Below, one piece after another: positions 23,672-30,923 of a DNA stretch of 40,320 nucleotides. The notes under the pieces are model-generated. The model saw only the letters and a list, made by a program, of their open reading frames with translations. It was not told the DNA's origin and ran no database searches. Origin of the DNA: Candidatus Edwardsiibacteriota bacterium (GTDB taxonomy: Bacteria; Edwardsbacteria; AC1; EtOH8); NCBI GenBank assembly GCA_020053305.1, contig JAGVNJ010000004.1:1-40320 (forward strand), in the 5' to 3' direction. The stretch's first letter is position 1. Each line of letters opens with the position of its first letter. The position numbers and the translations under genes were made by a program.

Positions 23672-23700
23672 AAAATAAAAAAACCGCCATAAAGGCGGTT
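23672..23700 (-). terminator. Terminator of the DUF401 permease gene
   Basis: AACCGCC and GGCGGTT pair around a 5-base loop, followed on the minus strand by TTTTTTTATTTT. It sits 116 bases after the DUF401 stop. The gap 23593-23816 otherwise shows no gene. Confidence 0.85.
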
Positions 23701-23816
23701 AATAACTCGCATTCTATATGTTTCATGTCTTGGGCATTACCTCTATCATTCTTGCGTCGTTACTGAAAGCTTGCTTTGTTCTTGAAGTTTTATTTCGCTG
23801 AATATTTATTATTACT

Positions 23817-25028
23817 TTATCGCCACCAATAATAGAGAACCAACCCCAGCAACATTAACCCCATCGAGGCCGGCAGCAGATAGCGGTATACCTGGCCCCA
23901 GTGGGCCGCAAAATATTCCCGGGTCAGGGCCAGGCACAGATGGCTGGGGGAGATCAGCACCCCGCCCAGCCCGGCCACAAACGCCAGAACGTACCAGTTG
24001 AGCGATCCTGTCGGAGACCCGAATATTCCCAGCAGCAACGGAAAGGCCACCGCCACATAGCCCTGGCTGATCCCGGTCAACAGGCCGACCATGAACGGCA
24101 GGATGGTTATTATGGCCGCCTTGGGCACCCCGCCGCCCAGAAGGATCCCCGGCAGGGCCGCTATGGCCCCGCTGGTCTCCAGCATCCCCTTGAAGACCAT
24201 CACCCCGACGATCAGCAGCAAGGTCATCGGTTTGAACGAATCCCACAGCAGCCGGGGTAGACTCTTGATGGGATATTTCAGGCCGATGGCCAGACCCGTC
24301 ACCGCCAGGGCGGTCATTATGGCCAGGTCGAATTTGAAGGCCAGCACCGCTATTATCACGAACAAAATCGGGGACATGGTCAGCAACACATCCCTCCAGG
24401 CTTTTTTATAATCGGCCGCCTGATCCCACAGGTCCTTCTTCACCCCCCGCCAGCCCACCAGCCAGCCTATGACGATAGCTCCGGCGGTGTAGGGCCATTG
24501 TTTGTATATCAGGTCGGCCACCGGGCGGCTGGCCAGCACCGCCGCCAGCAGCAATCCGGGATACAGCGGGAACACCGCCTCCCAGATATGGCGATACCAG
24601 TAGTTGATGAAGGTTTTCCGGCCCGGCGAAAGATCCATATGGCTGGTCGCTTCCTTCACCAGAGGAGCGGAGAACATGGCGCCCCCGGCCGAGGGCAAGA
24701 ATCCGATGAAGGCCGGCATAAAAGAGGCCACCAGCCGGTGGTCTCGGAACAGCACTTTCAGGGCGCTGACCATCCGGGTCAGCAGACCGCCGGTCCGCAG
24801 CAGGTTCTCCAGAATGGCTATCAGGTAGAGAACGATGATAAGATATATGGTGGTCTCAAAATCCAGGGCCGCCCGGAGCGCGCTCTGTCCCATATCTCCC
24901 GGCGATACCCTGAATAAAAGGCCCAGGGACAGCGATGCCAAAAGCATCACCGGGCCCAGCGGCCACTTGCGCCACAGCAGGAATATTATCAGGACAAATA
25001 CCAGCAGTATTTTTATAATTATCAGCAT
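23817..25028 (-). CDS. DUF401 family membrane permease
   Basis: The 403-residue protein is almost entirely hydrophobic with 10-12 predicted helices. It contains 'FIGFLPSAGGAMFSAPLVKE' near residue 110 and 'GISQGYVAVAFPLLLGIFGS' and 'GGVLISPSHLCLALTREYFA' near the end, two conserved half-membrane loops in the DUF401 family. These resemble the loops of ion-transporter and gluconate-permease families, so a transport function is likely, but no substrate is known. The gene stands alone with its own promoter (25065-25093) and terminator (23672-23700). It is divergent from the ttcA-like gene. Confidence 0.88.
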   Translation of the reverse strand: MLIIIKILLVFVLIIFLLWRKWPLGPVMLLASLSLGLLFRVSPGDMGQSALRAALDFETTIYLIIVLYLIAILENLLRTGGLLTRMVSALKVLFRDHRLVASFMPAFIGFLPSAGGAMFSAPLVKEATSHMDLSPGRKTFINYWYRHIWEAVFPLYPGLLLAAVLASRPVADLIYKQWPYTAGAIVIGWLVGWRGVKKDLWDQAADYKKAWRDVLLTMSPILFVIIAVLAFKFDLAIMTALAVTGLAIGLKYPIKSLPRLLWDSFKPMTLLLIVGVMVFKGMLETSGAIAALPGILLGGGVPKAAIITILPFMVGLLTGISQGYVAVAFPLLLGIFGSPTGSLNWYVLAFVAGLGGVLISPSHLCLALTREYFAAHWGQVYRYLLPASMGLMLLGLVLYYWWR

Positions 25029-25064
25029 CGTGGTTAAATGGATATATTTTCCCTTTCTCGCTAT

Positions 25065-25093
25065 ATTTTACTTTAATCGGCCTGTCAGGTCAA
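25065..25093 (-). promoter_or_regulatory. Promoter of the DUF401 gene
   Basis: TTGACC, 17 bases, TAAAAT on the minus strand, with predicted start near 25058, 30 bases ahead of the ATG. Confidence 0.65.
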
Positions 25094-25130
25094 TGATTTT
25101 AACAAGCGAGTGCTATTGGTCGTTTTTTGT

Positions 25131-25156
25131 CATTCCTGCGAAAGCAGGAATCCAGG
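25131..25156. repeat. Interspersed CATTCC-GCGAAAGC-GGAATCC repeat
   Basis: TTCCTGC-GAAA-GCAGGAA is a 7-base-pair hairpin with a GAAA tetraloop, followed by TCCAGG. It is the widespread bacterial repeat whose translation in one frame gives VIPAKAGIQ. It lies between two divergent promoters and so is probably a remnant insertion. Apparent reading frames crossing it are not genes. Confidence 0.85.
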
Positions 25157-25221
25157 TCAATTTTAAACTGCCTTTTGTATGAGAAAGAAGTGCGCCCGTC
25201 GGCATTGCTCACACTATTTTC

Positions 25222-25250
25222 TTGACATTCCCCGGCCGGTAAAATATACT
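25222..25250 (+). promoter_or_regulatory. Consensus promoter giving a leaderless mRNA for the ttcA-like gene
   Basis: TTGACA, exactly 17 bases, TATACT. The -10 box ends six bases before the ATG, so the predicted first transcribed base is the A of the start codon at 25257. No Shine-Dalgarno is present. Confidence 0.82.
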
Positions 25251-25256
25251 TTTTCA

Positions 25257-26024
25257 ATGAACGATCGGAATATAAGGCAGACCCTGGTCAAGCCTGATAA
25301 TTGGGGCAAGGTCTATCCCCGGGTAATTCGGGCCGAAAAGGATTTTTGCCAGATAGAGCGCGGAGACAGGATATTGATAGGCCTTTCCGGCGGCAGCGAC
25401 AGCCTGGTAATGCTGGATATCCTGTCCCAACAGCATAAAAAACTGGCCCGCAGTCTGGGAATATCCCTCATCGCCGGGCACGTGCCGGGAGAGTACAAAG
25501 GGAAACCCATCGCTCCGGCAAAAAGGCTGGAGAAGATATGCACTGCCATGGATGTGCCTTTCGTGACCTTTGCCACGCCGTTGAGCGGTGATATTTTTAC
25601 CGATTGCTTCAAATGCTCTCTGGCCCGCAGAAGTTCCCTGTTCGATCTGGCTGAAAAACACGGCTGCAATAAGATCGCCCTGGGGCATAACGCCGACGAC
25701 CTGGTGGAGACCGCCCTGTTGAATATCCTGTATTCCGGCAAACTGGCCGCCATCCTGCCCAAACAGTCAATTCTTAAAGGAGGGATGCATATCATCCGCC
25801 CGTTGGCCTATGTGTGGAAAGAGGTGCTTGCAAAATATTCGCGAAAAAGATTCGGACGAATAAAAACCTTCTCCTGCCCGGGAGCAAAGGATTCCAAGCG
25901 GCTCACTATCAGAAAAATGCTGAATCGTTTGCAATCCGAGGGCTCGCCGGTAAAGGAGAATATCTTGAAGGCCATCTCCAATCCCAAACTGGAATATCTG
26001 CCGATAGTTAAAAATCATGCCTAA
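25257..26024 (+). CDS. TtcA-like PP-loop tRNA thiolase
   Basis: The start is fixed by the promoter to the ATG at 25257, giving 255 residues. Key motifs are the PP-loop SGGSDS (44-49), CFKC (C117 and C120), GHNADD (143-148) and a further cysteine in 'IKTFSCPGAK'. This is the layout of TtcA, which thiolates cytidine 32 of tRNA using ATP and a [4Fe-4S] cluster held by three cysteines. Related enzymes of the TtcA/TtuA group modify other bases. The gene heads a short plus-strand run with a GNAT acetyltransferase and a broken NTF2-like gene. Length is slightly below E. coli TtcA (311). Confidence 0.86.
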   Translation: MNDRNIRQTLVKPDNWGKVYPRVIRAEKDFCQIERGDRILIGLSGGSDSLVMLDILSQQHKKLARSLGISLIAGHVPGEYKGKPIAPAKRLEKICTAMDVPFVTFATPLSGDIFTDCFKCSLARRSSLFDLAEKHGCNKIALGHNADDLVETALLNILYSGKLAAILPKQSILKGGMHIIRPLAYVWKEVLAKYSRKRFGRIKTFSCPGAKDSKRLTIRKMLNRLQSEGSPVKENILKAISNPKLEYLPIVKNHA

Positions 26025-26033
26025 TATTTCGTC

Positions 26034-26552
26034 ATGCTTCGCCATATAAGATTACATGATCTCACCGAACCAATGTTCGCAGAATTCTCCGCAACCTACC
26101 GCCGGCACTACGAAGACCGGCATCAGATAAAAGAAGGACAGCCCTTCCGGGAATATATTGCGGCGCTGAACCGGCTCGAGGACCCGGATGGCCTGCCCCC
26201 GGGAAAGGTCACGCAGATATCCTTTTGGTTCCTCAATGATGAAGATGTTCTTGTCGGAAACAGCCGGCTGCGCCTGGAGCTGAACGAATATTTATTGAAC
26301 ATCGGCGGTCATGTCGGCTACGATGTGTCGCCCGAACACCGCCGGAAGGGATTCGCCACGGAAATATTACGGGAGACATTACGGGAAGCCGCAAAGCGTA
26401 ATATCGACCGGGTTCTGGTCACCTGCAACGAGGACAACCTTTTCTCACGGAAAGTGATCGAAAATAACGGCGGAATTCTTGAAAACCTGGTGGTAGAAGA
26501 ATCCACCGGGAAAAACATTTTGAGATTTTGGATAGATAATCGAAAGGAATGA
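26034..26552 (+). CDS. GNAT-family N-acetyltransferase
   Basis: The 172-residue protein has the GNAT core: 'LLNIGGHVGYDVSPEHRRKG' followed by 'FATEILRETL', in which 'V.P..RRKGFA' is the acetyl-CoA pyrophosphate-binding loop (R/QxxGxG/A), and 'VLVTCNEDNLFSRKVIENNG' near the end, the usual strand 5-helix 4 segment with asparagines. Proteins with this N-terminus ('RHYEDRHQIKEGQPFREYIA') resemble uncharacterised acetyltransferases; the acceptor is unknown. It starts 9 bases after the ttcA-like stop without a clear ribosome site and ends 4 bases before the broken NTF2-like gene, so the three are likely co-transcribed. Confidence 0.88.
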   Translation: MLRHIRLHDLTEPMFAEFSATYRRHYEDRHQIKEGQPFREYIAALNRLEDPDGLPPGKVTQISFWFLNDEDVLVGNSRLRLELNEYLLNIGGHVGYDVSPEHRRKGFATEILRETLREAAKRNIDRVLVTCNEDNLFSRKVIENNGGILENLVVEESTGKNILRFWIDNRKE

Positions 26553-26556
26553 TATC

Positions 26557-27018
26557 ATGCCTTACGCCTTCAACAACATTGATAATCCCCACCCCGAGAC
26601 TTAAAAAATCGAGCAGACCATACGGGACAGCATCGAATGGGCGGGGAACAAAAAGAAACTGGATCAACTTTATTCTTCGATGATAGACAGCGACGAGCTG
26701 TTCTTCTTTCAGACCGATTCCAAAAGCACCGTCAAGGGCATCGCCCGGTTCAAAGAAATGACCGAGAGTTTCTTCCTGCGGGATGATTTCAAAGCGATCA
26801 AATACGAGATGCAGGATCTGAGGATAAACCTGTCGCCGGCATTGCAAACCGCCTGGTTCGCCTGCCTGCTGGATGATTTCAATACCTTTAAAGGGCGTCC
26901 CGCCAACTGGGAGAAGGTGCGCTGGACCGGGGTTCTGGAGAAGATAGAGGGAAGCTGGAAGATATTCCAGATGCATTTCTCCAAGGCCGAGGATCTGGTA
27001 AATAAACAGCCGGCCTGA
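26557..27018 (+). pseudogene. NTF2/SnoaL-like gene interrupted by a nonsense codon
   Basis: From the ATG at 26557, preceded by AAGGA, the frame reads MPYAFNNIDNPHPET then TAA at 26602-26604, then continues open as KIEQTIRDSIEWAGNKKKLD and 'LYSSMIDSDELFFFQTDSKS' to the stop at 27018. The full 153-codon reading is a typical SnoaL-like nuclear transport factor 2 domain ('WEKVRWTGVLEKIEGSWKIF' at the end). A single change could turn the TAA into CAA or AAA. Other genes here use TAA as a true stop, so reassignment is unlikely. Either the gene is a fresh pseudogene, a shortened protein starts at the ATG at 26680, or the base is an error. Confidence 0.8.
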
Positions 27019-27350
27019 TTAAAGGAATCCTGGCCGATCTTTCTCGGAGACTGCTGTCCATCTCCTAGCTGGGCGATATTCACCGCATCCCTCAGGACGG
27101 GGATCGTTATCCCGGCTGGTTATTAAGGCAATATCGCCTCTCCGTTTTGGGTTGACTTCGTCCCGTATATATAAGATAATTCCCAGGGAACAACACACTA
27201 ATCGACATTATCTAGGTTAATCTATGGATCACCCGGGATTGCTTTCATATTCAGTGATCATCTCCTTGAGCCTTGAGGTAACGGAAGGGTGCGGCGTATT
27301 AACCAATGAAAGACAACCGGCCCCGCAATCGGAAGGAAATTAAGAAACAA
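27019..27350 (+). other. Gene-free stretch with inverted repeat and promoter
   Basis: Over 330 bases hold no convincing gene. A 9-base inverted repeat (GGCGATATT at 27072-27080, AATATCGCC at 27130-27138) encloses a small hairpin (GGGAT-CGTT-ATCCC). A promoter for the next gene follows at 27152-27180. Whether the paired region belongs to a transcript terminator of the upstream operon or is relict sequence cannot be told; there is no T-tract. Confidence 0.5.
27152..27180 (+). promoter_or_regulatory. Promoter of the second DUF362 gene
   Basis: TTGACT, 17 bases, GATAAT. Predicted start near 27187, giving a leader of 119-164 bases depending on the start codon chosen. Confidence 0.55.
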
Positions 27351-28445
27351 ATGGCAAAATCCAAGGTAGCGGTTTTAAAAGTAACGCCGGAGAGCATATT
27401 AAATGACATCTCCCGGCTGATGGACCTGGCCGGATTCCGGGACCATATGGATCCCCAGAAAACGGTTATTTTAAAGGACAATATCTCCTGGCACTATCCC
27501 TTCCCGGCGGCCAACACCACCCCCTGGCAGCTGGAGGGGGTCATCAGGACACTGCAGGATGCCGGGTACAAAGATATCTCCTGCGTGCAGAATAAGACCG
27601 TGGTCACCGATGCCTTTAAGGGCGAGGACCTCAACCGCTATCTGCCCATCCTGAGAAAACACTCCGTCCCGGTGCTGTACAATTTCAGGGATGGGGACAT
27701 GAAATGGGTGCCCTATGCGCCCCGGGCCAAGATGCTGGCCCTGGATAAAATATTTCCCGAAGGGATACTGGTCCCGGACTATTTCTTCGGCAGGAACATC
27801 GTCCATCTGCCGACCATGAAATGCCACATCTACACCACCACCACTGGGGCCATGAAGAACGCCTTCGGCGGGCTGTTGAACACCCGGCGGCACTACGCCC
27901 ATTCCTGGATCCACCAGGTGCTGGTGGACCTGCTGGCCATCCAGCGGGAGATCCATCCCGGCCTTTTCGCGGTGATGGACGGAACCACCGCCGGCAACGG
28001 ACCGGGACCCCGCACCATGCATCCGGTGATCAAGAATTATATGCTGGCCTCCGGCGACCAGGTGGCCATCGATGCCGTGGCGGCCAGAATGATGGGCTTC
28101 GACCCCATGAGAATAGACTACATCCGGCTGGCCCACGAGCAGGGCCTGGGCTGCGGGAGGTTCGAGGAGATCGAACTGGTGGGCGACGACGTCCGCCAGG
28201 AGAACTGGAACTTTAAAGTGGGCAAGAATCTGGTCAAAAGGGTGGGCGGGGACCTGATCTGGTTCGGGCCGTTGAAGAAGATGCAGAAATTCTTCTTTCA
28301 CACTCCGCTGGTGCACCTGTTCATCCTGGCCTCGGAGATATACCACGACTACCTGCGCTGGCCGTTGCGGGACAGTCGGATCTACCGCCGCTGGCTGAGA
28401 GCTACGGCCTGGGGGCGGCTTTTCGGCAGTTACCCCGAAAGGTGA
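27351..28445 (+). CDS. DUF362 domain protein without ferredoxin clusters
   Basis: The start at 27351 (MAKSKVAVLKVTPESILNDI) fits the usual family N-terminus; an in-frame ATG at 27306 would add 15 polar residues, and neither has a well-spaced ribosome site. The 364-residue protein shows 'ILKDNISWHYPFPAANTTPW', 'NIVHLPTMKCHIYTTTTGAM', 'KNAFGGLLNTRRHYAHSWIH' and 'VMDGTTAGNGPGPRTMHP', the conserved DUF362 core with the GAMKNxFG and MDG motifs. Unlike the DUF362 protein at 9054 it has no cysteine motifs for iron-sulfur clusters and no signal peptide. The reaction is unknown. The gene is alone on its transcript. Confidence 0.87.
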   Translation: MAKSKVAVLKVTPESILNDISRLMDLAGFRDHMDPQKTVILKDNISWHYPFPAANTTPWQLEGVIRTLQDAGYKDISCVQNKTVVTDAFKGEDLNRYLPILRKHSVPVLYNFRDGDMKWVPYAPRAKMLALDKIFPEGILVPDYFFGRNIVHLPTMKCHIYTTTTGAMKNAFGGLLNTRRHYAHSWIHQVLVDLLAIQREIHPGLFAVMDGTTAGNGPGPRTMHPVIKNYMLASGDQVAIDAVAARMMGFDPMRIDYIRLAHEQGLGCGRFEEIELVGDDVRQENWNFKVGKNLVKRVGGDLIWFGPLKKMQKFFFHTPLVHLFILASEIYHDYLRWPLRDSRIYRRWLRATAWGRLFGSYPER

Positions 28446-28468
28446 TCAGGCCGAAAATCCTTTTAAGC

Positions 28469-28497
28469 TTGACATCCACCGCCTTAAAATATATAAT
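28469..28497 (+). promoter_or_regulatory. Perfect consensus sigma-70 promoter of greA
   Basis: TTGACA, exactly 17 bases, TATAAT. Predicted start is near 28504, leaving a leader of about 100 bases before the greA ATG at 28606. The next genes (purE and beyond) may share this transcript. Confidence 0.88.
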
Positions 28498-28523
28498 CAA
28501 CCTGTGTCTCTATCCTCAAACAT

Positions 28524-28548
28524 CCCCCTGAAAATCATCCTCAGGGGG
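28524..28548 (+). promoter_or_regulatory. Hairpin in the greA 5' leader
   Basis: CCCCCTGA and TCAGGGGG form an 8-base-pair stem with a 9-base loop, about 20 bases after the predicted transcription start. There is no U-tract, so it is not a plain terminator. E. coli greA is known to have a structured leader that gives short RNAs; a similar control here is an inference. Confidence 0.55.
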
Positions 28549-28605
28549 GTATGAGTTATAGGGTACTGATCAAAATAAATCTTAAAAAACCTACGGACGC
28601 ATTCT

Positions 28606-29073
28606 ATGTCCAGAGTGGTGACCACTAAAGAGGGCTTGGCCAAAATGAAGGCTGAGTTGGAAAAACTGGTGTCGGTGGACCGGCCCAACGTCTCGGCGGC
28701 CCTGGCCCATGCCCGCAGCCTGGGCGACCTTTCGGAGAATTCCGAATACCATGCCGCCAAGGAGAAGCAGGGCATGATCGAACGGAAGATCCGCCAGTTG
28801 CAGACGGACCTCACCAACGCCGAGGTGATCGACCAGAGCAAGCTGGCCAAGGGGGTGGCTGTCTTCGGCAAGACCGTCAAGGTCAAGGACCTGGGCGACG
28901 GCTCGCAGGAGACCTACATTCTGGTGGGACAGCATGAGGGCGATTTCGACCAGGGCAAGATCTCGGTGGAAAGTCCCATCGGCAAGGGCCTGCTGGGAAA
29001 AAAGGTCGGCGATATCGCGGAGATACGGGTCCCGGCCGGCACCATCAAATACAAGATAATATCAATCACGTAG
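28606..29073 (+). CDS. greA: Transcription elongation factor GreA
   Basis: The 155-residue protein has the two GreA domains: an N-terminal coiled coil (residues about 1-75) with 'GDLSENSEYHAAKEKQGMIE', the tip motif whose acidic residues reach the RNA polymerase active site, and a C-terminal FKBP-like domain ending 'VPAGTIKYKIISI' with 'SVESPIGKGLLGKKVGDIAE'. GreA rescues backtracked polymerase by stimulating transcript cleavage. Length is normal (about 158). No clear Shine-Dalgarno is seen, but the start agrees with the family. It is preceded by a perfect promoter and a leader hairpin, and followed after 85 bases by purE, with a REP-like hairpin between them. Confidence 0.96.
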   Translation: MSRVVTTKEGLAKMKAELEKLVSVDRPNVSAALAHARSLGDLSENSEYHAAKEKQGMIERKIRQLQTDLTNAEVIDQSKLAKGVAVFGKTVKVKDLGDGSQETYILVGQHEGDFDQGKISVESPIGKGLLGKKVGDIAEIRVPAGTIKYKIISIT

Positions 29074-29120
29074 GGGTTTGATTTATCAAACCTGAACTGA
29101 TTGCCATAAATTAACCGCAG

Positions 29121-29140
29121 GGGCGATCGGGCGATCGCCC
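29121..29140. repeat. REP-like hairpin between greA and purE
   Basis: GGGCGATCG-GG-CGATCGCCC is a 9-base-pair stem. It shares the GGGGCGAT core with the palindromes at 17745 and 18005 and lies just before the purE ribosome binding site AAAGGAG. Confidence 0.75.
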
Positions 29141-29158
29141 AGCAAAGGAGAAAACAAC

Positions 29159-29656
29159 ATGCCGCATCCCAAGGTAGCGGTCCTGATGGGCTCAGACAGC
29201 GATCTTCCGGTGATGGAAAAAGCCATCGAGACCCTGAAAGAATTCGAAATAGCGCCCCAGGTAAAGATTTTATCGGCCCATAGGGTTCCCGACAAAGTGG
29301 CGGAATTTGTAAAGAACGCCCGCAGCAGCGGCTTCGAGGTCGTCATCGCCGGGGCCGGGCTGGCCGCCCATCTGGCCGGAGCGGTGGCCGCCAACACCAC
29401 CCTGCCGGTGATAGGCGTGCCGCTTAAATCCGGGGCCTTGGCCGGGGTGGACGCCCTGTATGCCACGGTCCAGATGCCCTCCGGCATCCCGGTGGCCACC
29501 GTGGCCATCGACGGGGCCAAGAACGCGGCCATCCTGGCGGCCCAGATACTGTCCATCAAATACCCCGAGATTGCGAAGAAGCTGGAGGAGATGCGGGCCA
29601 AGATGCGGCAGGAGGTGGAACGGAAATCGGCCGAGGCCGAAAAGAAATACAACTGA
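29159..29656 (+). CDS. purE: N5-carboxyaminoimidazole ribonucleotide mutase
   Basis: The 165-residue protein begins MPHPKVAVLMGSDSDLPVME, with the PurE GSDSD phosphate loop (11-15), and has 'KILSAHRVPDKVAEF' with the catalytic histidine H41 and 'VVIAGAGLAAHLAGAVAANT', 'PVIGVPLKSGALAGVDALYA' further on. This is class I PurE, which converts N5-CAIR to CAIR in purine synthesis. AAAGGAG lies 8 bases before the ATG. The end carries an unusual charged helix ('KLEEMRAKMRQEVERKSAEA'). purC lies only 2.9 kb on, separated by a TPR gene and a restriction-modification pair that look inserted. Confidence 0.96.
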   Translation: MPHPKVAVLMGSDSDLPVMEKAIETLKEFEIAPQVKILSAHRVPDKVAEFVKNARSSGFEVVIAGAGLAAHLAGAVAANTTLPVIGVPLKSGALAGVDALYATVQMPSGIPVATVAIDGAKNAAILAAQILSIKYPEIAKKLEEMRAKMRQEVERKSAEAEKKYN

Positions 29657-29697
29657 ACGATACCCTTTCCAGGGACAATATAGCGCAGGGATTGACC

Positions 29698-30903
29698 ATG
29701 TCCGACCAAAACCACCATCCCCGCTACATTACAAAGAGCCTGTGGCTGCAGGCAGGAGAACACTACTACGCCTATGCCGTTCATCTGTATCGGGCTGAGG
29801 TGCTGGATCTGGTGGGCGAATGGCACGATTCTCTGGCTGTTCTGAACAACAACTTTGAATTTGCCCTAAAGGCCGACGCTAAAAAAGAAACGGCCGACTC
29901 CGAGGTCAAACGCATCCGGTTGCTTCGTTATCTGGGAAAAACGCAGGATTTTCTGGACCCGCTTAACAAAGCTTTGGCAATTTATACAGAGCTGAACAAT
30001 GAATGCGGAATCAATCAGACTACTAATGAGATCGGGCTGGCCTACCGGTTTTCCGGCAATAATCAGAACGCCGAGGAATGTTTCTGCCGCCTGATCGCCC
30101 GGGCCGAAAAAAGCGGAGATGGCAAGCACCTGATGAGCGGACTGGGAAATATGAGCCAGATCTATATGTTGCAGGGCAAATACGACCAAGCTTTGGAATA
30201 TCTCAGTCACTGCATGGAGATCTCACTGCGCCAGGGCGATGATGCTTTTTTTACCGTTTTATACGGAACTATGGGGAATGCCTATTTTTTTCAGGGCCAG
30301 CTAAGCCTGGCGATGGAGTATTATCGGAAACAGTTGCAATCTGCACAGAAGTTCGGAGATTTAGCCAATATCAGCGTGGCCATCGGAAATATCGGCAATA
30401 TTCACAACCAACGCGGTAATTTTGGCCGGGCGCTGGAATGTTATCGTGAAAAGCTAACTCTTTCGCAAAAACTTGGCTACCAAGTCGGCATACAGCAGGC
30501 TTTGGGCAATATGGGGATGGTTCTGACCGAATTGGGGGATTTTACGGAAGCACGGGAATGCTTTGAACGTCAGCTTTCTGTTTCTCGGGAAATAGCTGAT
30601 CCCGAGGGCATCGAGGGGGCCTGCAGCGGATTGGGGGAGATCTTCACGCAGTTGACCGACTATACCAGGGCTGAGGAATATTTCAAATTAGCCATCGCCG
30701 TCGATATTGAACACGGGCTACAAAATGAATTGGCGATGAACTACCTGGGCCTGGCCGAAATGTATCTTAAAAAAGGCGACGCCGATCTGGTAAAAATAAC
30801 TGCCGGACTGGCTCTGGCAGCGGCGCAGGAAGCTGGCGATGAGGAATCTGCATCAAAAGCAGCAGGACTTCAGGAAAAACCGATCAAAAACAGGAAAAGA
30901 TAA
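29698..30903 (+). CDS. TPR protein 3
   Basis: The ATG at 29698 (MSDQNHHPRYITKSLWLQAG) has AGGG 8 bases upstream. The 401-residue protein consists of about nine 40-residue tetratricopeptide repeats, for example 'GLGNMSQIYMLQGKYDQALE', 'YGTMGNAYFFQGQLSLAMEY' and 'AIGNIGNIHNQRGNFGRALE'. It has no signal peptide or catalytic domain. The first 40 residues (RY...LW....YY.YAVHL.RAE.LDL.GEW) match TPR proteins 1 and 2, so it is a paralogue. It begins 41 bases after purE and ends 20 bases before a DNA methyltransferase gene, and so stands at the edge of an inserted block. Its GC content seems between that of purE and of the restriction genes. Function unknown; a regulatory scaffold is a guess. Confidence 0.84.
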   Translation: MSDQNHHPRYITKSLWLQAGEHYYAYAVHLYRAEVLDLVGEWHDSLAVLNNNFEFALKADAKKETADSEVKRIRLLRYLGKTQDFLDPLNKALAIYTELNNECGINQTTNEIGLAYRFSGNNQNAEECFCRLIARAEKSGDGKHLMSGLGNMSQIYMLQGKYDQALEYLSHCMEISLRQGDDAFFTVLYGTMGNAYFFQGQLSLAMEYYRKQLQSAQKFGDLANISVAIGNIGNIHNQRGNFGRALECYREKLTLSQKLGYQVGIQQALGNMGMVLTELGDFTEARECFERQLSVSREIADPEGIEGACSGLGEIFTQLTDYTRAEEYFKLAIAVDIEHGLQNELAMNYLGLAEMYLKKGDADLVKITAGLALAAAQEAGDEESASKAAGLQEKPIKNRKR

Positions 30904-30923
30904 TCTACGCTTTAAAGAGGACA

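Noticed and set aside
25131-25156. CRISPR repeat or terminator
   Set aside because: There is one copy only, no regular spacing, and no T-tract in a useful direction; it matches a known dispersed repeat.
24835-25182. A 115-codon plus-strand frame ending in VIPAKAGIQVNF
   Set aside because: The ending is the translation of a known interspersed repeat, and the rest is antisense to the DUF401 gene and crosses two promoters.
26602-26604. Stop-codon reassignment (TAA read as an amino acid)
   Set aside because: Many intact genes in the window end in TAA or TAG or TGA with no readthrough extension, so only this gene is affected.
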